From positions 1 through 64,000 of the forward strand of contig CAJFTO010000001.1 of the NCBI GenBank assembly GCA_904419955.1: a stretch of 64,000 nucleotides of DNA. The letters are read 5' to 3'. Numbering within the stretch: position 1 is the first letter of the stretch; each line of letters opens with the position of its first letter. The DNA comes from Candidatus Roslinia caecavium. GTDB taxonomy: Bacteria; Bacillota; Clostridia; Monoglobales; Monoglobaceae. The translations under genes and the position numbers were made by a program. This document shows, piece by piece, positions 7,350-15,485 of the stretch. The notes beneath the pieces were generated by a model, which was not told the origin of the DNA, did not search any database, and saw only the letters and a list, made by a program, of their open reading frames with translations.

Positions 7350-9935
7350 TTATTCGCCGTAGTACGCCTTCAGGTACATCTCCTTGATCTCGCTCATCAG
7401 CGGGTATCTCGGGTTAGCTCCGGTACACTGATCGTCGAACGCCTGCTCGGTCATCTCGTCGAGCGTGTCGAGGAAGTACTTCTCGTCAACGCCGTAGTCC
7501 TTGATCGTCTTCTTGATGCCGACCTTCTCCTTAAGATCGTCGATCTTAGCGATCAGTTTCTCGAGCTTCTCTTCGTCGTCCTTGCCGTCGATACCCAGCG
7601 CCTCCGCGATCTCGGCGTATCTTGCGAGCGTGTGCGGATGGTCGTACTGCGGGAAGGTGCCCATCTTTGTCGGAACCTCGGCCGCGTTGAATCTTAAGAC
7701 CTCGTCTATCATCAGCGCGTTTGCGATACCGTGCGGCAGGTGGTGGAACGCGCCCAGCTTATGAGCCATGGAGTGGCAAACGCCGAGGAACGCGTTAGCG
7801 AACGCCATACCGGCCATCGTGGAAGCGTTAGCCATCTTCTCTCTCGCCTTCGGATCGTTAGCTCCGTCGTTATAAGCGCGCGGCAGATAGGTGAAGATGT
7901 TTCTGAGCGCGGTTATCGCGATACCGTCCGTGTAATCCGTCGCCATTACCGAAGCGTAAGCCTCGAGCGCGTGAGTCATCGCGTCTATACCGGTCGCCGC
8001 GGTCAAGCCCTTGGGCATAGTCATCATCATATCCGCGTCTACTATAGCCATGTTCGGCATGAGCTCGTAGTCCGCGAGCGGATACTTAACGCCCGTCTTC
8101 TCGTCGGTAATAACCGCGAACGGCGTAACCTCCGAACCGGTACCCGCGGAAGTCGGGATAGCTACGAAGTAAGCCTTCTCGCCCATCTTCGGGAATGTGT
8201 ATACGCGCTTACGGATATCGATAAATCTCATCGCCATATCCATGAAGTCAGCCTCGGGATGCTCGTACAGAACCCACATGATCTTGCCGGCGTCCATTGC
8301 CGAACCGCCGCCGAGAGCGATTATGCAGTCGGGCTCGAACGCGGTCATCGCCTTAGCTCCCTCCATCGCGCACTCGAGCGACGGGTCCGGAGCGACGTCT
8401 GAGAATACCGTGTATTTTATACCCATCTCGTCCAGCTTATCGGTGATAGGTTTGGTGTAGCCGTTGTTGTAAAGGAAGGAGTCGGTAACGATAAACGCCT
8501 TTTTCTTATTCATTACTGTTCCCAGCTCGTCTAAAGCTACGGGCAGACAACCTTTCTTAAAATAAACCTTTTCAGGCGCTCTAAACCAAAGCATGTTCTC
8601 TCTCCTCTCAGCGACTGTTTTAATATTGATAAGATGCTTAATTCCAACATTCTCGGATACCGAGTTTCCGCCCCAGGAACCGCAGCCCAGCGTCAGCGAC
8701 GGGTTGAGCTTGAAGTTGTATAGATCGCCTATGCCGCCGTGAGACGAAGGCGTGTTCACCAAGATACGGCAGGTCTTCATTCTCTCGCCGAATTCGGCAA
8801 GCTTCTCTTTCTCCGTAACGGCGTTTAAGTATACCGACGAAGTATGGCCGTATCCGCCGTCCGCTATCAGGTGTTCCGCCTTATCGCAAGCGTCCGAGAA
8901 GCTCTCGGCTCTGTACATAGCGAGCACCGGAGATAGTTTCTCGTGAGCGAATTCCTCGCTGATATCGACGCTCTCTACCTCGCCGATTAAGACCTTGGTC
9001 GTCTCGGGAACGTTAACTCCCGCCAGCTCGGCTATAGTATGCGCTTTCTGACCGACTATCTTGCTGTTCAGCGCGCCGTTGATTATCATCGTCTTTCTTA
9101 CCTTGTCTATCTCGTCGCCCTTTAAGAAGTAGCAACCGCGAGCTTCGAACTCGGCCTTTACCTTATCGTATACGCTGTCCAAAACTATAACGCTCTGCTC
9201 GGACGCGCAGATCATGCCGTTGTCGAACGTCTTAGAATGTATTATCGAACTTACTGCCAGAAGGATGTCGGCGGTGTCGTCGATGATCGCGGGAGTGTTG
9301 CCCGCGCCGACGCCCAGAGCCGGCTTACCCGACGAATACGCGGCCGTGACCATACCGGGTCCGCCCGTCGCCAGGATCGTGTCGCATTCCTTCATTACCA
9401 TATTCGTAAGTTCAAGCGAGGGAATATCTATCCATGATATTATATTTTCAGGCGCGCCGGCCTCTACCGCCGCGTCAAGAACTATCTTAGCCGCCGCTAT
9501 AGTGGACTGCTTAGCTCTCGGGTGAGGGCTGATTATGATACCGTTTCTCGTCTTAAGAGAAATAAGCGTCTTGAATATCGCGGTCGAAGTCGGGTTCGTA
9601 GTCGGTATGACCGCCGCGATAACTCCGAGCGGCTCCGCTATCTTCTTGATCCCAAACGCCGGTTCTTCCTCTATAACGCCGCATGTCTTGTCGTTTTTAT
9701 ACTTATTATAAATATACTCCGCCGCGTAGTTGTTCTTTATGACCTTATCCTCTACTACGCCCATGCCCGTCTCTTCAACGGCCTGCTTTGCGAGCGGGAT
9801 CCTCGCCTTGTTCGCGGCTATCGCCGCCGCCTTGAAGATCTTATCGACCTGCTCCTGCGTGAACTCAGCGTATTTCTGCTGAGCGGCTCTGACCTTTTTG
9901 AGTTCCAAAGCCAGTTCTTCTACATTAGTTACCAT
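7350..9935 (-). CDS. adhE: Bifunctional acetaldehyde-CoA / alcohol dehydrogenase
   Basis: A full-length 861-residue AdhE. The N-terminal half is a CoA-acylating aldehyde dehydrogenase with catalytic Cys243 in 'GMICASEQ'. The C-terminal half, from about residue 450, is an iron-dependent alcohol dehydrogenase with 'GTGSEVTPFAVITDEKTG', 'HSMAHKLGAFHHLPHG' metal-binding histidines and the typical 'GANPRYPL' end. It reduces acetyl-CoA to acetaldehyde and ethanol with NADH, regenerating NAD+ in fermentation, and members of this family form spirosome filaments. The gene has a leader of about 230 nt, two promoter-like sequences, and two Rex-like operators over the upstream promoter, so expression should rise when the NADH/NAD+ ratio rises. 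Confidence 0.97.
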   Translation of the reverse strand: MVTNVEELALELKKVRAAQQKYAEFTQEQVDKIFKAAAIAANKARIPLAKQAVEETGMGVVEDKVIKNNYAAEYIYNKYKNDKTCGVIEEEPAFGIKKIAEPLGVIAAVIPTTNPTSTAIFKTLISLKTRNGIIISPHPRAKQSTIAAAKIVLDAAVEAGAPENIISWIDIPSLELTNMVMKECDTILATGGPGMVTAAYSSGKPALGVGAGNTPAIIDDTADILLAVSSIIHSKTFDNGMICASEQSVIVLDSVYDKVKAEFEARGCYFLKGDEIDKVRKTMIINGALNSKIVGQKAHTIAELAGVNVPETTKVLIGEVESVDISEEFAHEKLSPVLAMYRAESFSDACDKAEHLIADGGYGHTSSVYLNAVTEKEKLAEFGERMKTCRILVNTPSSHGGIGDLYNFKLNPSLTLGCGSWGGNSVSENVGIKHLINIKTVAERRENMLWFRAPEKVYFKKGCLPVALDELGTVMNKKKAFIVTDSFLYNNGYTKPITDKLDEMGIKYTVFSDVAPDPSLECAMEGAKAMTAFEPDCIIALGGGSAMDAGKIMWVLYEHPEADFMDMAMRFIDIRKRVYTFPKMGEKAYFVAIPTSAGTGSEVTPFAVITDEKTGVKYPLADYELMPNMAIVDADMMMTMPKGLTAATGIDAMTHALEAYASVMATDYTDGIAITALRNIFTYLPRAYNDGANDPKAREKMANASTMAGMAFANAFLGVCHSMAHKLGAFHHLPHGIANALMIDEVLRFNAAEVPTKMGTFPQYDHPHTLARYAEIAEALGIDGKDDEEKLEKLIAKIDDLKEKVGIKKTIKDYGVDEKYFLDTLDEMTEQAFDDQCTGANPRYPLMSEIKEMYLKAYYGE

Positions 9936-10048
9936 AAGAAAAATCTCTCCTCTCAGATGGTTATATATTCTTAGTAATAATTTTCAATCGATTATTAAGC
10001 CGCCGCGTATCCGGACAGGCCTTATTGTAGTATATATCCTTTTAGTTA

Positions 10049-10077
10049 AATATAACCTAAAATTTAGTTTAAATCAA
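10049..10077 (-). promoter_or_regulatory. Second, proximal promoter candidate for adhE
   Basis: On the minus strand TTGATT (10072-10077), 17 bp, TATATT (10049-10054). It would give a leader of about 105 nt and lies downstream of the Rex-like boxes, so transcription from it may escape them. Confidence 0.4.
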
Positions 10078-10146
10078 TATTAAATATCGATTTCTTCGGA
10101 TATATTTTCAGACCGATCTCCGCCGCCTCGCGCCGAAGATTTATGT

Positions 10147-10164
10147 TTGTTAAATTTTTAACAC
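10147..10164. promoter_or_regulatory. Rex-like operator 1
   Basis: TTGTTAAATTTTTAACAC matches the clostridial Rex consensus TTGTTAANNNNTTAACAA at all but the last defined base. It covers the predicted transcription start of the distal adhE promoter. Confidence 0.7.
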
Positions 10165-10169
10165 TTGTT

Positions 10170-10198
10170 ATTATACACGCTTGTTAATTTTTTGTCAA
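10170..10198 (-). promoter_or_regulatory. Distal adhE promoter
   Basis: On the minus strand TTGACA (10193-10198), 17 bp, TATAAT (10170-10175): a perfect consensus promoter. The -35 box sits inside Rex-like operator 2 and the start site inside operator 1, an arrangement suited to tight repression. The rest of the 9936-10435 gap holds the adhE leader, in which I see no known riboswitch. Confidence 0.8.
10181..10198. promoter_or_regulatory. Rex-like operator 2
   Basis: TTGTTAATTTTTTGTCAA has two mismatches to TTGTTAANNNNTTAACAA, both in the right arm, and contains the adhE -35 hexamer. It is 34 bp from operator 1, centre to centre, about three helical turns. Confidence 0.5.
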
Positions 10199-10275
10199 TC
10201 ATTTTCGTTTCTATTTTTTCTACAAAAATTATCGTATCCGAAGCTAAATAATTGTCTACTATTGGGCATTTAGGC

Positions 10276-10304
10276 TTGCACAGGGCGTAAATATGTAATA
10301 TAAT
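10276..10304 (+). promoter_or_regulatory. Promoter for the DUF4330 / ligase operon
   Basis: TTGCAC (10276-10281), 17 bp, TATAAT (10299-10304). It is divergent from the adhE promoter and leaves a leader of about 125 nt. Confidence 0.65.
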
Positions 10305-10435
10305 TTATTTATAAATATTTTTAACCCGGCGTTTTGTGGACAGACTAATATTTATCGGGGCCGGCGCGGGCTTCGGCGGCGTTTAAATTGAACCGCAGTC
10401 GGAAGGCGGCGCGCTCTGAAAGGGGGCTTTGGAAA

Positions 10436-10981
10436 TTGCTCAGCAAAAAGATCGTTTGGAAATTTAATATAATAGATATACTTCTCATATTAATAGTTTT
10501 AGTAAGTATAATCTCATTGATATATAAATCGACGTTTGGAAGCTCGGACGCGCAGCTGCAGACGTTTTATGTGACCTACGTCTGCGAATCGACCCCGGCC
10601 GAAGTCGTAGGAAGTATAAAGGCGGGGGATAGCTGTATGGACGGAGACAGCAATATCTCGCTCGGCGTTCTTACAGAGTCGAGCTCCGAACCTTTAGAGA
10701 CGCCCGCGCCGCCTACCGCGACTCCGCGCGACGAGACGAGTTCCTCAAACGACGAAGGCGACGGAGAAGACAGCGACGGCGCGGCGAGCGTCGAGGGCGA
10801 AAACTCCGCGCCCGGCAAGTCGAGGGCGGTCTTTACGACCGAGGTGGAGGCGTACAAGTACGACCACGGCATATATATAGAGGATTCGGTCTACGTGCTC
10901 GGCAAACAGGTGAACTTGGTTATCGGAGACGCGATCTTCGATTCGTACGTCTCGAACATCGTAGCGGCGCCGTCCGAATAG
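10436..10981 (+). CDS. DUF4330-like membrane-anchored protein
   Basis: A 181-residue protein with one N-terminal membrane segment ('IIDILLILIVLVSIISLIY') after a short basic start, matching the layout of DUF4330 proteins encoded beside exopolysaccharide genes in Firmicutes. The centre carries a Ser/Thr/Pro/Glu/Asp-rich low-complexity insert of about 50 residues ('PTATPRDETSSSNDEGDGED'), then a conserved C-terminal part 'AIFDSYVSNIVAA'. I chose the TTG at 10436 because AAAGGGGG lies nine bases upstream; the longer frame starting at 10388 has no ribosome site. It is followed after 33 bp by the polymerase/ligase gene, so the two probably form an operon. A role in polysaccharide assembly is inferred from that pairing alone. 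Confidence 0.65.
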   Translation: MLSKKIVWKFNIIDILLILIVLVSIISLIYKSTFGSSDAQLQTFYVTYVCESTPAEVVGSIKAGDSCMDGDSNISLGVLTESSSEPLETPAPPTATPRDETSSSNDEGDGEDSDGAASVEGENSAPGKSRAVFTTEVEAYKYDHGIYIEDSVYVLGKQVNLVIGDAIFDSYVSNIVAAPSE

Positions 10982-11014
10982 CTTTAAGCGGCGTCTTTAA
11001 AGGAGGGATAGGAC

Positions 11015-12454
11015 GTGCTAAGCGAACTGAAACTTATATGGCTAAACAGCTATTTATGTTTCCTGACAGGCAAGCTGATCGGGTTTATTAAGCGCGTCCT
11101 GCCGCGCGTTAGGCGGCTGTTTAAGAACAGCTGCGTCTTCTACCTATATATCAAGATATATCAATTCATCAGAAAAAATAAATACGTCCAGATGTTTTTG
11201 AGCCCTCAGCAGCTCTTAAACGGCTGGTATTCGAGCATGTTCTACAAGAGTACGACCTATTTAACGCGGAAAATAGCGCTTCATATACCGAGATCTACCA
11301 TTCGCTACAAAAACATATACGTCGGCTACTTCTTCATGTTTATCATGCTGGTCCCCGAGGCGGTCTGGTATAACGTCATTATAATCCCGGCCTTCGCCTT
11401 TATCGCGCTGTTGTTTATCTCTCACCACAAGACGACGCATACCGGGATCCTGTTCGCGACCATAAACGTTATGCTCGCGGTGTTCGTGGCGGCGCTGGCT
11501 TTCGCCGTGCCTTTTTCGGCGTTTAAATCGATATGCTTTTTGATAGTAGCTATAGACTTCTTCTTTCTGGTTCCGTTCTCCATACGCTCTCAGGAGGATC
11601 TGAACGACGTGCTGATGTGTATATTCGTATCGGTCGTCATAATCAGCTTTATCGCCGTAATTCAGCACAGGTTCCACATGTTCGGCTACTTAAACGGCGT
11701 CCGCGCAGTCTACTTAGACAGCACGGTATTTTCAGAGGTAATGCTCCTCATGTTCCCGTTCGCGTTCGCGTATCCGCTTACTTTGGAGTCTAAGCCGAGA
11801 AGTATGCTGTACTCGCTGATACTCATAACCTTCTCGTTCTTCGTAGTGACCGCGACTCTATCCAGAACGGCTTATATTATTTTTCTGGTAGAACTTATAA
11901 TAGTGGTCTTTCTGATCGGCAAGAGATACATCGTAGCGCTGCTGTTTCTGCTGCCGTCGATCAACAGCCTTATCATAAGCAATATCGTCAGGTCGTGGCA
12001 GACCCAGGCGAGATATGGAAACATATTCGAGAATATATATAACTCGCTTTTGGATTTCTGGAATAACGGCTTCGGGGTAAACACCCAGAAATTCGTGGAG
12101 ATCTACAACAGTACGACCGCGGTGCGGAATACAGCGGAGGCGACGCTTCAGGCGCCTATAATGCATATAAACGCCGTCTACTTTAATATAATTATAGAGG
12201 TCGGCGCAATATTTATGCTCCTTTTCATGTGGTATACGGTCAGACTGGCTCACAGCTCGCTGACCTCGTTGTTCATGTCTACCCAAAAACAAAAGATAAT
12301 CTTCGCCGCGGGTCTGGCGTCGCTGATCGGCATATCCGTCTCGACCCTCTTCGAGTCGGCGATGATGTCGCCGCGTCTGCTCGTTTTGTACTGGGGAATG
12401 TTGGGCCTGCTGCGCTCCGGCAAAGTGATAAAGTACGGTCTGCTCGATATGTAG
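11015..12454 (+). CDS. O-antigen ligase / Wzy-like polysaccharide polymerase
   Basis: A 479-residue polytopic membrane protein with roughly ten to twelve hydrophobic segments and a long extracytoplasmic loop between about residues 320 and 390, as in the O-antigen ligase / Wzy_C family. Clostridia do not make lipopolysaccharide, so it most likely polymerises or attaches a capsular or teichoic-acid-like glycan outside the membrane. A soluble basic N-terminal region of about 90 residues precedes the first membrane helix. Translation starts at GTG 11015, eight bases after AAAGGAGGG. It is the second gene of the operon with the DUF4330-like protein. Substrate unknown. Confidence 0.75.
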   Translation: MLSELKLIWLNSYLCFLTGKLIGFIKRVLPRVRRLFKNSCVFYLYIKIYQFIRKNKYVQMFLSPQQLLNGWYSSMFYKSTTYLTRKIALHIPRSTIRYKNIYVGYFFMFIMLVPEAVWYNVIIIPAFAFIALLFISHHKTTHTGILFATINVMLAVFVAALAFAVPFSAFKSICFLIVAIDFFFLVPFSIRSQEDLNDVLMCIFVSVVIISFIAVIQHRFHMFGYLNGVRAVYLDSTVFSEVMLLMFPFAFAYPLTLESKPRSMLYSLILITFSFFVVTATLSRTAYIIFLVELIIVVFLIGKRYIVALLFLLPSINSLIISNIVRSWQTQARYGNIFENIYNSLLDFWNNGFGVNTQKFVEIYNSTTAVRNTAEATLQAPIMHINAVYFNIIIEVGAIFMLLFMWYTVRLAHSSLTSLFMSTQKQKIIFAAGLASLIGISVSTLFESAMMSPRLLVLYWGMLGLLRSGKVIKYGLLDM

Positions 12455-12505
12455 ACCGCGCGCGGCTCCTTTGCTCCCGGATCCCGACTTGAAGCGGCGA
12501 TACTC

Positions 12506-12535
12506 TTGACAAAATATGCGCGCATATGATACATT
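12506..12535 (+). promoter_or_regulatory. mntP promoter with a perfect palindrome in its spacer
   Basis: TTGACA (12506-12511), 18 bp, TACATT (12530-12535) with an upstream TG (extended -10). The spacer contains the perfect 14-bp palindrome ATATGCGCGCATAT (12514-12527), a plausible operator for a metal-sensing regulator. Confidence 0.55.
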
Positions 12536-12576
12536 ATAACAGTTCGTCCGGCCGGTCTTATCGGGCTTTTGAGGAT

Positions 12577-12604
12577 CCGCCTCGTTCGTTTGAGCGGGAG
12601 GCGG
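12577..12604 (+). promoter_or_regulatory. Leader hairpin before mntP
   Basis: CCGCCT (12577-12582) pairs with AGGCGG (12599-12604), and an inner stem CGTTC/GAGCG closes a GTTT loop. GGGAGG lies in the 3' arm, so folding could hide a ribosome site serving the upstream ATG at 12612. I could not fit the yybP-ykoY manganese riboswitch consensus to it. Confidence 0.35.
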
Positions 12605-12662
12605 TCTCTTTATGGCTGAAAATCGCGGCGAACAGAATAAATCAACGGGGAGAGAAATTCAA

Positions 12663-13229
12663 ATGGGAATCACCGAGCTTATACTGATAGCCGTAGGTCT
12701 TTCAATGGACGCTTTCGCTGTGGCGGTCTGTAAGGGGCTGTCCATGAACAGGATCAATTACAAACACACTTTTATAATAGCGCTCTTCTTTGGGGCCTTT
12801 CAGGGGATCATGCCGACCATAGGCTGGGCGCTCGGCAGGCAGTTCGCCGACTACATAAGCAATATCGACCACTGGATAGTGTTTATCCTGCTGGCGTTCA
12901 TAGGCGGAAAGATGATATACGAGGCTCTGCACGAAGACGAGGAACAGCTTGACGCCTGTACGTCCGTTCTCGATATAAAAGAGCTGTTTCTGCTCGCGAT
13001 AGCGACGAGTATAGACGCGTTGGCCGTAGGCATATCCTTCGCGTTCTTGGGCGTGGAGATAGTAAGCTCGGCGCTTCTGATCGCAGCTATAACTTTCGCG
13101 CTGTCATTTATAGGCGTCGCGATAGGCAATAAGTTCGGCAGTATGTTTCAGAAGAAAGCTGAGATCGCCGGCGGAGTTATACTTATAATAATCGGAATAA
13201 AAGTCCTTATAGAACATCTGTTTATGTAG
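12663..13229 (+). CDS. mntP: Manganese efflux pump MntP
   Basis: A 188-residue membrane protein with six predicted helices in two related halves. Each half carries the MntP signature with a membrane aspartate: 'SMDAFAVAVCKGLSM' near the start and 'ATSIDALAVGISF' in the middle. It exports Mn2+ and protects against manganese overload. The ATG at 12663 preceded by GGGGAGAG gives the normal family N-terminus 'MGITELILIAVGLSMDAF'. An in-frame ATG at 12612 would add 17 hydrophilic residues and cannot be excluded, because GGGAGG lies ten bases before it. The upstream promoter carries a spacer palindrome. Confidence 0.92.
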   Translation: MGITELILIAVGLSMDAFAVAVCKGLSMNRINYKHTFIIALFFGAFQGIMPTIGWALGRQFADYISNIDHWIVFILLAFIGGKMIYEALHEDEEQLDACTSVLDIKELFLLAIATSIDALAVGISFAFLGVEIVSSALLIAAITFALSFIGVAIGNKFGSMFQKKAEIAGGVILIIIGIKVLIEHLFM

Positions 13230-13275
13230 ATTAAAATCAGATGAAAACCAAACGTAACATCGACGCAAATACAAT

Positions 13276-13310
13276 AAGCGCCCCGCGTAAATAACACGCG
13301 GCGGCGCTTT
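13276..13310. terminator. Shared terminator between convergent mntP and the Na/Pi transporter
   Basis: A long GC-rich hairpin, AAGCGCCCCGCG (13276-13287) against CGCGGCGGCGCTT (13297-13309) with one bulge, flanked by A/T on both sides. It can act on both strands. Confidence 0.7.
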
Positions 13311-13329
13311 AATACTGCAATTTTAAATT

Positions 13330-15105
13330 TTACACGCTGTATTTTTCCATATAATGCTCGTAGTTTTCTTTATAGTCGCCCGGCATTTGAAGATGCAGCT
13401 GTTTCTTATACGCGTGTCTGTCCTCGGCTCTTGCGTCGTCGTTCGCCTGGAGTATGGACACTCCTATGTTAGAACAATGGTCGGCTATACGCTCCATATT
13501 GCTTATCATCTCCATATATATGACGCCTATCTCGACCGCGCACTGCTTCTTTTTAAGTCTTTCCATATGCATACGCTCGAGTTTCTCCTGTATGCCGTCG
13601 ATCACCTCCTCCAACGGCTCGATCTTACAGACTAAGGAAGTATCGTTCCACTTAAGCGCCTGCATACTTATCTCGACGATATTCTCGAGCGCGCTGAACA
13701 TAGTATTAAGACCCTGCTCCGCGTCCTGCGAGAATTTATTTCCGGCGTCTGTATACGAACGCATATTCTCGCAAAGGTTTATGCAGTAATCGCCAATGCG
13801 CTCTATATTATTTACGATATGGAAATACGCCGCCACGGTTATATTATCCGAATGACTTAGCTGAGTGTCCGATATCTGAGTCAAATAATCGGTCAGCCTT
13901 ATTTCGTAATCGTCAAGCAACTTTTCGTTTTCATATATCTCGGTAAAGAGTATGTCGTTGCCGGTCTTAAACGCTTTATGACAAAGCTGTACGTTCTTCT
14001 TAGAGACCGCGAACATATCCGACATAGTAGTCTGCACGTTATTGACCGCTATGGACGGAGTCGATAAAAATCTGCGGTCGAGCAGAGCGAACGGATCCCC
14101 GGTTTCGCCTTTCTCGTCTCCAGCCTTGTCTCTGATGGTCTTGTTAGCCAAGAATACCAGGAACTTGGTAAACGGCAGCAGTATAATAGTTACGGTTATA
14201 TTAAATACCGAATGGAATATCGATATCTGCGTCGCCCCGACCGGAGTATCCCAAAACGAGATCCCGACCAGCGCGTTTATGAGATAGATCGCCGTCAGGA
14301 ATATGATCGTTCCTATAATATTAAAATACAGATGTATCGCCGCCGCGCGCTTCGCGTTTTTGTTCGTGCCTATAGCCGATAAGACTGCGGTTATACACGT
14401 GCCTATATTCTGACCCATTATTATCGGGAACGCCGACGAGAACGCGACCGTCGTAGACGACGCCACCGCCTGGAGCATAGCCACCGAAGCGGAACTCGAC
14501 TGGATAACGGCCGTAACGCCCGCGCCTATGAGTATCCCGACGAACGGATTGCTGTCGGTCGCAAACAACTGCGACAACGCCGGGATCTCTTCAAACACGA
14601 CCTCCATCGCGCCCGACATATATTCCATACCGATGAATAATATACCTAAACCTACTAAAAATTCTCCCGCGATCTTCAGCTTCTTAGTATTGCAGAAAAA
14701 CAACAGACAGGCTCCGACAATTAGCGCCGCAGGAGCTATCGTCGATGGTTTTAAAAGCTCTAAATACCATACTCCGCCCGGCAGATCGCCTAAAGACACG
14801 ATCCACGCGGTGACCGTCGTTCCTATGTTCGCACCCATGATTATTCCTACCGCCTGATTCAGCGACAGTATGCCCGCGTTCACGAAGCCCACGACCATGA
14901 CCGTCGTGGCCGACGACGACTGGGTGACCCCGGCGACTACAGTACCCAAAAGAACCGACTTAAACAAATTTCCCGTGACCTTGTCGATTATAGTTTTGAG
15001 CTTCTCACCGGCCGCGTGTTCCAATCCGCTGCTCATCGTATTCATTCCGAAAAGGAACATTCCCAAACCGCCGAGCAGACTTAAAAACTGAATTGCTATT
15101 TCCAT
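13330..15105 (-). CDS. Na+/phosphate cotransporter with C-terminal PhoU-like domain
   Basis: A 591-residue protein of the Na/Pi cotransporter (NptA/YjbB) family. The N-terminal ~330 residues form two inverted membrane repeats, each with the QSSSA signature ('QSSSATTVMVVGF' and 'QSSSASVAML'). The C-terminal ~230 residues are cytosolic, helical and PhoU-like. It should import, or in some homologues export, phosphate with sodium. The start at 15105 follows AGGAGGAGCTG; the longer frame to 15123 is less likely. Upstream lies a row of four TTAA-type repeats spaced 11, 9 and 11 bp and a -10 without a -35, which is how PhoP/PhoB-activated promoters look. Confidence 0.88.
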   Translation of the reverse strand: MEIAIQFLSLLGGLGMFLFGMNTMSSGLEHAAGEKLKTIIDKVTGNLFKSVLLGTVVAGVTQSSSATTVMVVGFVNAGILSLNQAVGIIMGANIGTTVTAWIVSLGDLPGGVWYLELLKPSTIAPAALIVGACLLFFCNTKKLKIAGEFLVGLGILFIGMEYMSGAMEVVFEEIPALSQLFATDSNPFVGILIGAGVTAVIQSSSASVAMLQAVASSTTVAFSSAFPIIMGQNIGTCITAVLSAIGTNKNAKRAAAIHLYFNIIGTIIFLTAIYLINALVGISFWDTPVGATQISIFHSVFNITVTIILLPFTKFLVFLANKTIRDKAGDEKGETGDPFALLDRRFLSTPSIAVNNVQTTMSDMFAVSKKNVQLCHKAFKTGNDILFTEIYENEKLLDDYEIRLTDYLTQISDTQLSHSDNITVAAYFHIVNNIERIGDYCINLCENMRSYTDAGNKFSQDAEQGLNTMFSALENIVEISMQALKWNDTSLVCKIEPLEEVIDGIQEKLERMHMERLKKKQCAVEIGVIYMEMISNMERIADHCSNIGVSILQANDDARAEDRHAYKKQLHLQMPGDYKENYEHYMEKYSV

Positions 15106-15248
15106 AAAACAGCTCCTCCTCATTTATTTTTAAGCGCATATAATAAATTCACCTTGTCAAAACTATAAGCCCAAATCTAAACGCAAACGCTCCGCCTCTT
15201 CCCCGTAAAGCATACTGCGGATCGACCCGTCTATATAGGCCGACCGAT

Positions 15249-15312
15249 ATTATAGTTTAGCGCCGTACAGGCCGCGTTAAATTTATGTTAAGAAATTTAA
15301 CGCCAATTTAAC
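15249..15312 (-). promoter_or_regulatory. Pho-box-like repeats and activator-type promoter
   Basis: On the minus strand four TTAAAT/TTAAAT/TTAACA/TTAACG hexamers lie between 15311 and 15275, spaced 11, 9 and 11 bp. TATAAT follows at 15249-15254, and no -35 hexamer stands at the normal distance. This resembles the TTAACA repeats bound by Bacillus PhoP. The 15106-15485 gap holds this and the xylB promoter; I see nothing else in it. Confidence 0.5.
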
Positions 15313-15416
15313 CTAATTATATATTAACATCATTTTCGACAAAGCACAACAGGGAATTTTTCATATATTCTCCAATACGTTTTTGTATAGTTTTTATTAA
15401 TATTACATATTAGCGG

Positions 15417-15445
15417 TTGTATTCTTCATGCAGTTATGCTATAAT
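15417..15445 (+). promoter_or_regulatory. xylB promoter
   Basis: TTGTAT (15417-15422), 17 bp, TATAAT (15440-15445), giving a leader of about 35 nt. Confidence 0.7.
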
Positions 15446-15485
15446 GTTGATATATCACTATACGCAAAGAAGGGACGAAGTTAAA

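Noticed and set aside
12540-12662. yybP-ykoY manganese riboswitch before mntP
   Set aside because: I could not place the conserved loop sequences; only a simple hairpin is visible. A covariance search would settle it.
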